A DNA stretch of 64,000 nt, taken from the NCBI GenBank assembly GCA_016715965.1, contig JADJXG010000001.1:2423501-2487500 (forward strand), given 5' to 3'. The notes under the pieces are model-generated. The model was not told the origin of the DNA, did not search any database, and worked only from the letters and a program-made list of their open reading frames with translations. The position numbers and the translations under genes were made by a program. How positions within the stretch are numbered: position 1 is the first letter of the stretch; each line of letters starts with the position of its first letter. Shown here piece after piece: positions 1 through 10,900 of this stretch. This stretch comes from Saprospiraceae bacterium (GTDB taxonomy: Bacteria; Bacteroidota; Bacteroidia; Chitinophagales; Saprospiraceae).

Positions 1-377
1 ACAGGATTTCACTCAGCTTGATTTTTTTTTGGTTTGGGCTGCTCAAAGTGGCTTCAGTATCGCCCGCTGAAGGGCTTGTCAAAAGTCTTTATGCAACGAC
101 CATTTCACAATGGGTGGGTCTGGATGCGTTTGTGGTTTTTCTGGGACTTGTAGAGTGTATCATTGGGATTTTGTGGTTGATTCCAAAGTGGACGGGTTTG
201 GTCTTGGTCCTTTTTACTGCTCAAATGATAACTACATTTATGCCATTGGTTTTTCTCACAGGCGATACCTGGCAAAGTGGTTTTGTATTGACTTTGACGG
301 GGCAATACATCATTAAAAATGTAGTTCTGATGGCAAGTGCGCTTACTATTTTTCTATTAGAATCTCAGAAGAGATAG
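1..377 (+). CDS. DoxX-like membrane protein, 5' end outside window
   Basis: The reading frame is open to the left edge, so this is the C-terminal part of a gene that starts before the window; an internal TTG at 18 is probably not the real start. The visible ~124 residues form four hydrophobic segments and begin with a segment containing FFWFGLLK, resembling the first helix of DoxX/DUF417 small membrane proteins. The role of such proteins is poorly defined (redox or quinone-linked functions have been proposed for the family). It ends convergently with the next gene, about 50 bp away. The family call is by overall pattern only. Confidence 0.6.
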   Translation, partial: RISLSLIFFWFGLLKVASVSPAEGLVKSLYATTISQWVGLDAFVVFLGLVECIIGILWLIPKWTGLVLVLFTAQMITTFMPLVFLTGDTWQSGFVLTLTGQYIIKNVVLMASALTIFLLESQKR

Positions 378-426
378 ACCTAATCTTATTTCTAAAAACG
401 GATCAGATTTTCCACCATTTTAGGGG

Positions 427-2523
427 TCAATAACTTCCCCAGTACCTTCGCAAGAACCATTCTGCAGCCAGACATACAAAAATTAGAACAAAAAGCCATT
501 TCCAATCAATAAACGGTTTTACTTCCAGGCTGGAATAAATAACAGGTTTGGCCATCTCGTCTGATTGCAGATATTGTTGGAGCTGATCCATTGTTGAAGG
601 TACCGAAGATTTTCCTCCGGACAAGATGGCCAGGTTGCGAAGAAGATCAGGTCTGGCAACCAGATTGTCGAGTTCGGGATTGCCTGCTTGGATGCTAAAT
701 CTCCCTTCTGAGTTCAGGCGCTGGCCATTCCATTCTGTGGAAGCAAAAAAGCTATAATCTCCTTCCGGTAAAGACCCTGCGTGGAGTTCATAGTATTTGT
801 CTTTTTTGCTAAATGTAAAATCGTATTCTTTTTGATCCGATGATTTGATTTTGAGTTGGACATCAGGTTGATTGATCAATTCATAAGCATCATTGTAAAG
901 TTCAGCATTAAAAATGAGTGGATCCGATTCCGAAAAGACTTTTTTAGAAAGCATGGCTCTAAATTTGCGCCGGTCTTCTTTGGTCGCGGTGTATTGCATG
1001 GATTTGCTGATCAATTCATAAAATGCATTGAAGTTGTTTTCAAAAATAAAGTTATTGAGTTTCCATTTCCACAAACCCTCAGCACAAATGAGAAGTGTCT
1101 TAATACCATTGCGGTCAGAAAAACTCCAAAGTGGAAATTGAGTTTCAACTTTGCCGATCTTTTGATACAACAAGACTGCGGCAGATTGATTCAGCTGATA
1201 TTGTCCAAAAGGGGAGATCAGTGGAGGAAATCTTTGAATCATCTGTTTTGACTCTTCTGATAGATTAAACAAATTGAACAGATCATTTACAATGGCCTGT
1301 GATTCATTTGAACTGGCATTGTGTCCGCTGATTTGCAGAATATCCTGATGCTTGCTTAGCATGTTTAAGTCGGTTTGGTTGCCCATGATATACACCCGTG
1401 GAATTTTCCATGCATCCATCTTGCCCAAAATTGGGGAAATGTCGGCATTTGTATTGGGGAGATTGTGAAATATCACCAATTGGGTTTGTTCAGAGATCAC
1501 AGGTTGTTCGTAAATGTACTTTATTTCCAACGCATAGTTTTTCAATTCGTCCAGGGCAGACCTGAGAGCAGATATATCCGGGTGAGGGGCATTTGCCAAA
1601 ATCAATACTTTTTTCCTGGCATCCAAGACTTCTATGTAAAAATCGCGCACATTGTTTTGTATATTTTTTTCTCCATTGAGGGTGCTGCAATGGATTCTAT
1701 AACGGAACAGACCAGGTTTGTCTGTTGGTAAAACAACAGTTTTGCTCACAAAAAATCCGGGCTTATCTATCTCCACAGACTCTTCATGTTGTGAGTTCCA
1801 GTTACCATTTTCGAATTTGGAAATTCTGAAATTGGTTTTCTCTCCATTGCAAAGCCAGGCCTGAAGATCTGTTTCCACTGCAAACCGATCGCCGGAAAAA
1901 ATTATGTCGTTGTGAAAAACCCTCTGTATTCGAAGGTCTTTGTCCTGGGTAGAATCGCCAACAAAAATGGTATGGACCGGAATTGATTTTGTGAGCGGAT
2001 GATACAATGGATTGCGTCCCTGGTAATAGATACCATCTGAAACCAGAATCATTCCTTTCAGTTGCTGAAAGTCTGCTTCTTCGGAAATTTTATCAAGCAA
2101 ACCTTCTATGTCTGATGCTGGTTCTCTAAAATCAAAACGAGCATCAGAAAAGACCCTTTGTCCAAAACTATAAGTTTTGATGTCGTATTTTTCTGCTAGC
2201 TGGCGGATCATATCCTCTTCTGCAATTTGGTATCCTGAAATCCAACTGCTGTCTTTTGATTTCATGGATGCTGATTCATCAAGTGCCAGGATGAGTTCGG
2301 GCTTCTTGATTTCCTTTTTATAATAGCGGATGATTGGATTGAGCAACAAAAGGAGCAAAAGGAAAATGGAAAGTCCTCGCAACGACGAAAGTAACAACTT
2401 ATGGCCTAAGGATTTGTCAGACAATTGTCTGCTTCGATAATAAAGGATTCCAGCGGCTGCAATGGCCAAGATAAAAGCAAATGCAATATAGTAGCTTGGA
2501 TATTGAAAACTAAATTGGTTCAT
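427..2523 (-). CDS. von Willebrand A-like membrane protein
   Basis: About 698 residues from the ATG at 2523; a longer TTG-started frame reaches 2547 but the ATG gives the better N terminus (MNQFSFQYPSYY). Two membrane segments lie near residues 10-27 and 45-62, followed by a VWA-type domain opening with LILALDESASM, whose DxSxS pattern fits a metal-ion-dependent adhesion site. A long periplasmic region follows and a last membrane helix sits about 15 residues from the C terminus. The architecture resembles the BatA/glutamine-amidotransferase-like membrane proteins common in Bacteroidota, usually of unknown function. No partner Bat genes are adjacent. Confidence 0.65.
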   Translation of the reverse strand: MNQFSFQYPSYYIAFAFILAIAAAGILYYRSRQLSDKSLGHKLLLSSLRGLSIFLLLLLLLNPIIRYYKKEIKKPELILALDESASMKSKDSSWISGYQIAEEDMIRQLAEKYDIKTYSFGQRVFSDARFDFREPASDIEGLLDKISEEADFQQLKGMILVSDGIYYQGRNPLYHPLTKSIPVHTIFVGDSTQDKDLRIQRVFHNDIIFSGDRFAVETDLQAWLCNGEKTNFRISKFENGNWNSQHEESVEIDKPGFFVSKTVVLPTDKPGLFRYRIHCSTLNGEKNIQNNVRDFYIEVLDARKKVLILANAPHPDISALRSALDELKNYALEIKYIYEQPVISEQTQLVIFHNLPNTNADISPILGKMDAWKIPRVYIMGNQTDLNMLSKHQDILQISGHNASSNESQAIVNDLFNLFNLSEESKQMIQRFPPLISPFGQYQLNQSAAVLLYQKIGKVETQFPLWSFSDRNGIKTLLICAEGLWKWKLNNFIFENNFNAFYELISKSMQYTATKEDRRKFRAMLSKKVFSESDPLIFNAELYNDAYELINQPDVQLKIKSSDQKEYDFTFSKKDKYYELHAGSLPEGDYSFFASTEWNGQRLNSEGRFSIQAGNPELDNLVARPDLLRNLAILSGGKSSVPSTMDQLQQYLQSDEMAKPVIYSSLEVKPFIDWKWLFVLIFVCLAAEWFLRRYWGSY

Positions 2524-2675
2524 TTTACGTTTTAGGCTTTGACACAAATCATGGTAAACATCAGATCATATTTTCTTTCCACAAGACCGAAAAGCTGGAG
2601 TCCGGCGGGTGGTCGTATTGAGATGATTGAATTTGAAAACATGAATTGCAACATAGATTTTAAAACGATACTAAC

Positions 2676-3950
2676 ATGAAAAGTACGGCTTTTGTTATAT
2701 TGTTCAGCTTGCTTTGTTTGACCTCCAGGGCGTCTTACCTTTTGTTGCCAATGGATCTTAAGCAGACCAATCATCTAAAAGCCTATGGTATGATGTATTG
2801 GGTTTTGGATCAGGGATTGGAAGGTTATTGGCTTCTCAACTACCGGGGAGGTAGTTTTGTCATTGTCAATACCAAATCCTTTGAAAGGGAATGCATTACC
2901 AGAGGAATCAGTTATGAGATCATTTCAGTGGCCGAATTCGGCAGAATCCGGGAGGAAATCGCTAATCCCGAAATTAACCAGGAAGTGATGAAGCTTGAAA
3001 AAGCACCCAAAGTCGCTGTTTATACCCCTGAATTCAATGAAAAAGGAGAGAGGATCCAGCCTTGGGATGATGCAGTTACCCTGGCCCTCACCTATGCTGA
3101 AATTCCTTTTGACAAAATCTATGACAGAGAGATTGTAGCAGGCTTATTGCCCAAATACGATTGGCTTCATTTACACCATGAAGATTTCACAGGTCAATAT
3201 GGAAAATTTTATGCCAACTACAACGGGCAGGCCTGGTATCGTGAAAATCAGAAAAGACAGGAAGTCATGGCAAATGAGCTTGGTTTTGGAAAAGTTTCCG
3301 AACTCAAACTGGCTGTGGCCAAAGAACTAAAAAACTATATTGCAGGTGGAGGATTTTTATTTGCCATGTGTTCTGCCACAGACTCCTATGACATTGCCCT
3401 TTCTGCTGAAGGGATAGACATCTGTGCCCATTATTTTGACGGGGATGGCATGGATCCGGATCCGGATAGAAAACTGGACTTCAACAAGACCATTGCATTT
3501 AAAGATTTTACGCTGATCAAGGATCCTATGGTGTATGAATTTTCGAGCATTGACAACACGTATGGACGCAAAGTTGTCCCGGAGAATGACTATTTCAGTT
3601 TATTTGATTTTTCTGCAAAGTGGGATCCGATTCCTACCATGCTCACTCAAAATCATACCCGTACCGTAAAAGGTTTTATGGGCCAAACAACCGCGTTTGT
3701 TAAAAAGTATGTAAAATCCGACGTACTGGTGATGGGTGAAAACAAAGCTGCTGACGAGGTGAGATACATCCACGGTACCCATGGCTACGGCACCTGGACT
3801 TTCTATGCAGGTCATGATCCCGAAGACTACCAGCACCATGTTGGCGATCCACCGACTGATCTTAATTTGCATCCCAATTCGCCAGGCTACCGATTGATTC
3901 TCAACAATATTTTGTTTCCGGCCGCTAAGAAAAAGGAAAGAAAAACCTAA
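2676..3950 (+). CDS. Secreted Bacteroidota protein (often labelled 'asparagine synthetase B')
   Basis: 424 residues with an N-terminal signal peptide (MKSTAFVILFSLLCLTSRAS). The mature start (YLLLPMDLKQTNHLKAYG) matches my memory of a Bacteroidota family that databases often call asparagine synthetase B. I see no Cys2 glutaminase start and no SGGxDS pyrophosphate loop, so that name is not supported by the sequence. The middle contains a GATase-like stretch (VAVYTPEFNEKG..., GGGFLFAMCSATDS) that could be a degenerate class I amidotransferase-like fold. The function is unknown. An M48 protease gene follows within 30 bp, so the two are probably co-transcribed. Confidence 0.6.
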   Translation: MKSTAFVILFSLLCLTSRASYLLLPMDLKQTNHLKAYGMMYWVLDQGLEGYWLLNYRGGSFVIVNTKSFERECITRGISYEIISVAEFGRIREEIANPEINQEVMKLEKAPKVAVYTPEFNEKGERIQPWDDAVTLALTYAEIPFDKIYDREIVAGLLPKYDWLHLHHEDFTGQYGKFYANYNGQAWYRENQKRQEVMANELGFGKVSELKLAVAKELKNYIAGGGFLFAMCSATDSYDIALSAEGIDICAHYFDGDGMDPDPDRKLDFNKTIAFKDFTLIKDPMVYEFSSIDNTYGRKVVPENDYFSLFDFSAKWDPIPTMLTQNHTRTVKGFMGQTTAFVKKYVKSDVLVMGENKAADEVRYIHGTHGYGTWTFYAGHDPEDYQHHVGDPPTDLNLHPNSPGYRLILNNILFPAAKKKERKT

Positions 3951-3976
3951 ACATTTTACGATTGGTGGAGAGCAGG

Positions 3977-5089
3977 ATGGCAACAGAAGGAGAAGGCCAA
4001 TTATCCTTCTATGACGCGACGTATTATCAAGGGGTCAAACCGATTGCCAGGAAAGTGCGATATCAAATCAGAAATGGTTTTATTCTGATCTATGATGAGC
4101 TCCAACATCAATTATTAAAAGAGTGGGATCACCACCTCATTCTTAAGCACAGTTACAATGAAAATAGATTGATTTTAAAGTATGGATTGAAAGATCCATT
4201 TGAGTATCTTGAAATTACAGATCCAGCAAGCATTCAAATCCTGGACCAGAGTTTCAAGAAAAAAAAGTGGTTGTCAACTGGGGGTGTTTCTCTGGAAGCT
4301 TATGCTTTGATCCGAATTGGAATATTGTTTTCCGGCATTGCTGCTTTCATGTTAATCTTATATTTTCTATTATTGCCTTGGTGGGTGGGAATCGCCAGCA
4401 GTTGGATTCCTTTGGAATGGGAGAAAAAATGGGCAGATCAAATGGAATCAGGATACGCAGATGATCCCAAGGTGGATAGTTCTGCGACCATCCTGATGAA
4501 TTCATTCTACCTTAGCCTTGCACACAAAAGTCCTTATGATATACGAATTTTCGTGCTCAATGATTCTATTGTAAATGCCTTTGCAATGCCGGGTGGTATT
4601 TTGGTGATCCATCGCGGTATGCTCAATAGAATCAACGATTATAGGCAATTGGTGGGTTTGTTGGGCCATGAAATTGCTCATGTGGAAAAAAGGCATAGTT
4701 TGAACTCCATGGCGAAATCTTTTGGAGGAATGGCTTTGTTCCAATTCCTGTTCGGAGGCTTTGACTTGTTTTCTGGAATTCTGGCAGAACAATTCAGAAC
4801 CATCGATCAAATGTCTTATTCCAGGGATTTGGAGGCAGAAGCCGATCGAGAAGCAGTCGAGTTTTGCATCGAGCATGGAGTGGATCCCAATGGAATTCTT
4901 GGATTGTTTGAAATTTTACAGAAGGAAGAGGCTGATCAGACTGTCGATATACCCGGTTTTCTGAGATCACATCCGCTCACCCAGGATAGAATCAGTCAAA
5001 CTACACAATTGATTGATAGCAAAAGCTTTAGAATAGCTGAATCCACCCACCCAGTTCTTGACTCTATTTTTTGCAGCATGAAAGAATAA
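3977..5089 (+). CDS. M48-family zinc metallopeptidase
   Basis: About 370 residues from the ATG at 3977; a TTG five codons upstream (3962) is also in frame. The N-terminal ~110 residues form a soluble domain, followed by a hydrophobic segment (about residues 113-138) that should anchor the protein. The catalytic domain carries LLGHEIAHVEKRHS, the HExxH zinc motif, and a downstream glutamate-rich helix (SRDLEAEADREAVEF) supplying the third zinc ligand, as in BepA/HtpX/Oma1-type M48 peptidases. The likely role is turnover of misfolded envelope proteins. It lies just downstream of the secreted protein gene 2676-3950. Confidence 0.88.
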   Translation: MATEGEGQLSFYDATYYQGVKPIARKVRYQIRNGFILIYDELQHQLLKEWDHHLILKHSYNENRLILKYGLKDPFEYLEITDPASIQILDQSFKKKKWLSTGGVSLEAYALIRIGILFSGIAAFMLILYFLLLPWWVGIASSWIPLEWEKKWADQMESGYADDPKVDSSATILMNSFYLSLAHKSPYDIRIFVLNDSIVNAFAMPGGILVIHRGMLNRINDYRQLVGLLGHEIAHVEKRHSLNSMAKSFGGMALFQFLFGGFDLFSGILAEQFRTIDQMSYSRDLEAEADREAVEFCIEHGVDPNGILGLFEILQKEEADQTVDIPGFLRSHPLTQDRISQTTQLIDSKSFRIAESTHPVLDSIFCSMKE

Positions 5090-5202
5090 GCTGCAATTTG
5101 ATGAAAATTTCTGCTTGTCCCTCAGTTGCTTGTTTTTTGGTATTTTTGCCTTTCTTTTAAACAGGGCCAGGGAAAACACCTTTGTCCGCTGAATCTTTTT
5201 GA

Positions 5203-6183
5203 ATGGAAGTACTTAGTTTTTCAGATTTGATTAAAATACTTTGGGCACATAAAAGACTGCTCCTGTACATTGCTTTTGGAACCGCATTGGTCAGTGGAGC
5301 CATGTCTTTTCTCTTGCCAGAATACTATAAATCGACCACCACCTTTTACCCGGCCAAGCAATCCAATGTACCGATCAATGAAACCATTCTTCGCAGGGGA
5401 AATCCATCGGAATTTGGAGAAACACAGGATGCAGAACAAGCCCTTGAAATTTTGCACAGCACCAGCTTACACAATAGAATCATCGAGCAGATGGATCTTT
5501 ACAGCCATTATGAAATTGATCGCAACAAACCATTTGCTTATACCGATGTATTAAAAACTTTTCGCAGCAATTTTTCAGGAAAGAGAAATAAATTTAATTC
5601 GATTGAGATAGTCGTTTCTGACAAAGATCCTGAGATGGCCGCAAAACTCGCCAATCTGGTAACCAGTTATTACGATACGGTAAGGTACGAAATCAACCGC
5701 AGCAGGGCACAGGAGATGATTAGAACCATGGAGTACACTTATGATCGGCAAGCAAGAATCATTGATTCCTTAAAAGTAAAAATGGATTCGATTACATCAC
5801 TGGGCGTGATGAGTCAATTTGAAAGAGCCTATCTGATTCAGGCGTATGCCGAAGCCGGACCTTCAGAACGCGCAGGCCTGAAGAAGATGGTAGATATCAA
5901 TACGAAGTATGGGGAGGATTTTGATATCTTTGAAAAAATCTACGACCGCGAAGTAGAGAACAATCTTTATTTGAAAAAATTTATCATTCAAACAAAATCT
6001 GATGCAGAAAATCAGCTTACTCAGAAATTTGTGGTGGACACTGCCATTCCAGCTGAAAGGAAATATTACCCCGTGCGCTGGCTTGTAGTTGCTGTGAGTG
6101 TTTTGTCATCGATGGTGTTTGCAGTAAGTTTGTTGTTGATCCAATCCAAATGGCCCGAGATCAGGAAGCAGCTCGAAGCTTAA
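5203..6183 (+). CDS. Wzz-type polysaccharide chain-length determinant
   Basis: 326 residues with an N-terminal membrane helix near residues 20-38 and a C-terminal helix near 290-312, enclosing a largely helical periplasmic region. This is the layout of Wzz/polysaccharide co-polymerases that set O-antigen or capsule chain length. It overlaps the next gene, an O-antigen ligase/polymerase-like protein, by 34 bp, so translation is probably coupled. A second Wzz-like gene lies at 61448-62500, so the organism may control two polysaccharides. Confidence 0.82.
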   Translation: MEVLSFSDLIKILWAHKRLLLYIAFGTALVSGAMSFLLPEYYKSTTTFYPAKQSNVPINETILRRGNPSEFGETQDAEQALEILHSTSLHNRIIEQMDLYSHYEIDRNKPFAYTDVLKTFRSNFSGKRNKFNSIEIVVSDKDPEMAAKLANLVTSYYDTVRYEINRSRAQEMIRTMEYTYDRQARIIDSLKVKMDSITSLGVMSQFERAYLIQAYAEAGPSERAGLKKMVDINTKYGEDFDIFEKIYDREVENNLYLKKFIIQTKSDAENQLTQKFVVDTAIPAERKYYPVRWLVVAVSVLSSMVFAVSLLLIQSKWPEIRKQLEA

Positions 6184-7628
6184 ACCCTTCCGTACTAAAA
6201 ATCAGGACCATTTGGGTTCTGATCTCTAGCCTGGTTTTTGCAGGTTTGTGCATCTATGCGTGGTACATCGAAAACTATTTATTTTTGCTACTTCCTTTGG
6301 TGCTTCTCGCAGGTATAGTTGTTTTTTTTCAGCCGGATTTTCTTTGGTTTTTTCTGGCTTTGGCAGTACCAGTCTCAATCAATCCAAAAGATTCAGACTT
6401 AAGCGGCCTCAGTCTAAGCCTACCTGCCGAACCCATTCTTGCCGCTCTTTTGGTGTTGTTTTTTTATTACATTTTGTCAAAGAAGGAAATTGACACCCGC
6501 ATTTTTCGGCATCCGCTCAGTTCTCTGTTATACATCTATTTCGCATGGATGTTGGTCACCTGCTTCACGAGTACTGATTTTGTGGTATCCATCAAATTTT
6601 TCATCGCCAAGTTGTGGTTTATTCTTCCCGCTTATTTTCTGAGTTTTTATTTTATCAAATCCGAAAACAGGATTCAGCAATTCATTTTTTTGTTTGCCCT
6701 CAGTTTAACTGCTGTTGCATTGTATAATTCTGTCAACCTTGCAGGTCACAATTTTGAAGACAAACCTTCTCAATGGACCATGCGACCTTTTTTCAAAGAC
6801 CATACGGTGTTGGGAGCTGTACTGGCCATGTGCATTCCGATGGTATTGGCTGGTTTTAGACAATCGGGAGGAGATGTGATCAAGCGTTTCTTTTACTTGT
6901 TGGCCTTTGTGATTATGTCGTTTTGTCTGGTGATTACATTTGCCAGGGCAGCATGGGTGAGTATCTTTGCTGCCATCCTGATGTATTTTATTTTTCTGAT
7001 GAAGATTCAGTTTAAATATCTACTGGTGGTGATCCTACTGGCACTTGGGTTTTTAACATTTAACCTGGAGACCATTTTGCAAAATCTCGAACAAAGTGGT
7101 GTTTCAAGTTCAGAAAATTTGGCTGAAAATCTGGAATCTGTTACTAATATCAGCACAGACCAGTCCAATCTTGAGCGGATCAACCGTTGGGCCAGCGCTT
7201 TTGCAATGTGGCAGGAAAAACCTCTTTTCGGTTTTGGTCCCGGAACATACATGTTTGAATATGCTCCATACCAAATAAGCAACAACAGAACAGAAATCAG
7301 TACCAACTTTGGCGATGTTGGAAATGCGCACAGCGAATATCTCGGAGCAATGGCAGAAGGAGGATTTCCCGCTTTGGTTTTGTTATTTTTGATTTTGATT
7401 ATGACTTTTTATTATGCTTTAAAAGCCTTCCGACAATCAAAACACAGATCTGACCGAATTTGGATATCCGCAGCAGCGTGTGGATTAGCCACCTATTATA
7501 CCCACGGTTTTTTAAATAATTTTTTGGATACAGACAAAGCGGCTGTTTTGTTTTGGTTTTTGACTTCTCTGATTGTTTATTTTGACATTAAAAACAGATC
7601 AGAGGAAACCAAATTGAAAGAAGGATAA
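6150..7628 (+). CDS. O-antigen ligase/polymerase family membrane protein
   Basis: 492 residues with about a dozen hydrophobic segments and one larger periplasmic loop between about 290 and 400. The loop ends with NAHSEYLGAMAEGGFPALVLL, similar to the H-x-x-Y-L...E-G-G signature of the WaaL/Wzy_C family. Such proteins either polymerise O units or transfer polysaccharide to lipid A-core at the periplasmic face of the inner membrane. The 34-bp overlap with the Wzz-like gene supports a joint role. Ligase and polymerase cannot be told apart from the sequence. Confidence 0.8.
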   Translation: MARDQEAARSLNPSVLKIRTIWVLISSLVFAGLCIYAWYIENYLFLLLPLVLLAGIVVFFQPDFLWFFLALAVPVSINPKDSDLSGLSLSLPAEPILAALLVLFFYYILSKKEIDTRIFRHPLSSLLYIYFAWMLVTCFTSTDFVVSIKFFIAKLWFILPAYFLSFYFIKSENRIQQFIFLFALSLTAVALYNSVNLAGHNFEDKPSQWTMRPFFKDHTVLGAVLAMCIPMVLAGFRQSGGDVIKRFFYLLAFVIMSFCLVITFARAAWVSIFAAILMYFIFLMKIQFKYLLVVILLALGFLTFNLETILQNLEQSGVSSSENLAENLESVTNISTDQSNLERINRWASAFAMWQEKPLFGFGPGTYMFEYAPYQISNNRTEISTNFGDVGNAHSEYLGAMAEGGFPALVLLFLILIMTFYYALKAFRQSKHRSDRIWISAAACGLATYYTHGFLNNFLDTDKAAVLFWFLTSLIVYFDIKNRSEETKLKEG

Positions 7629-7985
7629 GGGACTTTCCTTCCTGAAATGGATCCATTCGCAAATTGAATCTTTCATGCAATTTGTAAGCCATTCATTGAT
7701 TGGAAATGATCTTTCATTTTGACGATTGTAAAGTAGATTATTTCCATTGCAAAAGAAAGCGATGATGTTCGAAAAATTCCAAAGATCTTCTTTGCTTTCA
7801 TTTGCGCCCGGACCTTGAAAGCTGTAAAAATGGTGGAGAGTTATTTGATAAATTCATTCGACCATCTGGTGGCTGAACTGAATTTCATGAAAGGAGGAAT
7901 AGCATTGATTCAACTTTTATTTTTCATTTTTCCTTCAATAAAAAAGGCCACTCGAGGTGGCCTTTTTTAATTTATAAAAATCAAT
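7629..7985. other. Intergenic region between convergent genes
   Basis: 357 bp between the convergent genes ending at 7628 (+) and 7986 (-). Apart from the hairpin at 7941-7967 I see no gene or repeat here. Confidence 0.6.
7941..7967. terminator. Bidirectional rho-independent terminator
   Basis: A perfect hairpin: arms AAAAAGGCCAC and GTGGCCTTTTT around a TCGAG loop. A run of A on one side and T on the other makes it competent in both directions. It sits immediately after the stop of the minus-strand gene 7986-11225 and also downstream of the plus-strand O-antigen ligase gene. Confidence 0.9.
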
Positions 7986-10900
7986 TTACTTTGTGATTAA
8001 CACTTTTAGAATTTTTGTGGTCGTAGGATGTTCTACTCTTAGCATGTAGGTACCCGGCTCCAGACCGATCACATCGATGGGTTGGACAGCCAGCTGGGTA
8101 GTGCCACTTAATACCATCTGACCTGTGATATTGACCATTTGGAATTTGGCACCGCTGATGGTCTGCAAATAAATCATGTGGTTGGCTGGATTGGGAAATA
8201 CCTTGGTTTCAATGACCGGTGTAACAGATCTGCTGTACATATCGTACTCGACCAATTCAGTTTCTCCAATGGATTTTGGTCCCTTCTTATCCGGTTTTTT
8301 CGGACAGAAGATGGGAGATATGACTTCAATGTATCTCAATTTGGTCTCTGCATTGGTACCATTCGTGTTTTTGACGGTAAGCTTGACAGTGTATCTTCCA
8401 GCTTTGTTGAATCTGACCGTTGGATTTTTGTCAAAACTTACCATGGGAGATCCCTCTTCAAATTGCCAGTTCCATTCGATCACATCTATAGAGGACTTAT
8501 CGATAAACCTCACATTGAGAGGCGCACAACCTTTAATTGTATCTGATGCAAAATTCACCTTTGGAATTAGATACACCGCAATGAGTTTTTCGAAAGTGTC
8601 AATGCCGCACTCATTTTCAACAATCAGTTTTACATTGAATTCACCCTCCACTCCATAATTGTGTGTCGGGTTTTGTTCGGTGCTGGATTTGTTGTCACCA
8701 AAATCCCAAAAGTAATTACCGGACTCCTGACTGGTATTGTTAAAGAAAACATTAAATCCGGCAATGCTATTTTGAAAGGAGGCAGTAGGTGCCTGTTTGA
8801 CTTCAATGTATTCTGATACGGTAATACTATCGCTTTCCAGAAAATTTTTCGCGACGAGCTTCACATCGTATTTGCCTTTGGTAGGGAAGGTTACAATTGG
8901 ATTGCGCTCCGTACTGCTGGATGGATTTCCACCCGGGAAGGACCATTCAAAATCGGTGGCGCTTGCAGTAGATGTATTTTCAAATTGGACCGTGTATGGC
9001 GCACATCCCACCGGATCGGCCGTTCTGAATCCTGCGGCTGGTTTTTCACCAATATTGATAAATTGCTTGTTTAAAGTTCTACCACAATCATTGGTGGCCC
9101 AAAATTTGACTTCATATCTACCTGCAGCAGTGTAGCTGTGGCTTGGGTTTTCTTCAAGACTTGTTTTGCTGTCGCCAAAATCCCATTCATACGTTTTGCC
9201 ATATCTGGTTTTATTGGTGAATGTCACCGTGGACCCGTTGATCTGATAGTCAAATCCTGTAGCAGGAAGACTGTCAATGACGATGTACATCTCGCGGGTT
9301 TTGTTGGTGAAAAACTTGCGGGTATTGACGGTCAATTTTACCTTGTAGGTTCCGGGATTGGAATACTTGATCACCGGATTTTTGGCTTGCGAGACGGAGG
9401 GGGTTCCACCGGGAAACTCCCAGTTCCAGGCAATGACATTGCTGGAAGAGAGATCAAAAAACTTGATGGTTTTTGGAGCACATCCCCAGGTGGTGTCTGC
9501 TTCAAAATCGATTGAAGGGTAAGTATAGACTTGTACATTTTTACACAATTCACGGGTGCCACAATCATTGGTCACTTTCAGACATACCCGATAGGTGCTG
9601 TCTTTTGCGTATTCGTGTTCAGGTTGAAATTCTTCACTGGTATTGCCATCCCCGAAAGTCCATTCATAGGTCTCTCCTCTAAGTGAATAATTTTGAAACC
9701 AGACAAGTCGGTCTCCTTCTTGTTGGGTATTTCCACCCTCCCAATTTACAATCGGAAAATCGTTTGTTTCGATGTATTCTTTTTTGGTCAAGGCAACTGA
9801 ACAAAGCGGATTGATGGCTTCCAGAGACACGTCAAATTTCCGATCGGGAACACTGTATGTTACCACAGGATTGACTGCAGTGGAAGTAGCAGGGTTACCA
9901 CCCGGAAAAGACCATTTGTAAGAATTGGCGTTGATCGATAAGTTGGTGTACCGGACCACCACTGGTACGCAACCATAGGTGATGTCTGCTTCAAATTCTG
10001 GGACCGGGATATTACCACCCGTGCAGTCATCAAAACATGTTCCCTGGGTATTTGTAAAAGAGATAATTTCGAAGGCAGAAAAGGAAGACCAAATACTTGA
10101 TCCATTGACCACCGGCGCCATGATGGTAGGATTTCCCGGAGGATCATGGGTACAGGAAAGGTTGTGACCTATTTCATGTGCCTGCAATTGTCGCAGAGGG
10201 GCAACCCCACTGATAAACTGACTGCACACATTGGTTCCATTTTGGCGACAGGCGGTGGCTAAATTGGCCAAACCCACCACGCCAGAGGTATATTTGGTAG
10301 TCCAGAGTGTGGCTACGTCGAAACCATTGGTAAACATCCCGGATTGTCTGAATGTAAAAATAGCGAGGTCATTAAAAATGTCATTGGAGCCATTCCAAAA
10401 ATCCCGAAGAGAATCTTCAGAAATCCACATGTCCGACAGAGCAATCTGGTATTCTGCAATGATGAGCGAAGGATCTAAGAAAAGAATGGCCATGTTATTG
10501 AGGATATTGAGCATAAACGCCTCAGCTCCAAAAGGGCCTCTGTGAAAATTGGTAAACTGAATTTCACAAGCCAGGGCAACATCAATGATGTAGCATTTTT
10601 TGTTTCTTTCGTCTATACCCAGTGAACCGTCATCGTGATCAGAAGATTTTCCAAAGGCGCCGGGATCGCTTTTAAAACGGCTTAACTTGTCAAAGCCGCA
10701 CTCGATTCCTTTAAAGGGTAAAATGTCTCGTTCAGCGTAGTAAATGAAAGTATTGGAAGTGCTGGTGGGATCATTGCCATGGTATTGCTCCAGAAAAAAG
10801 CCCACTGATTTGTCATAATGTGTAATGGAAAGAAAATCTTTTGAAACCGTCAATGCAACAGGTCCACCGCTGAATCCCGCCTCAGACCCTCTGAAGGTGC

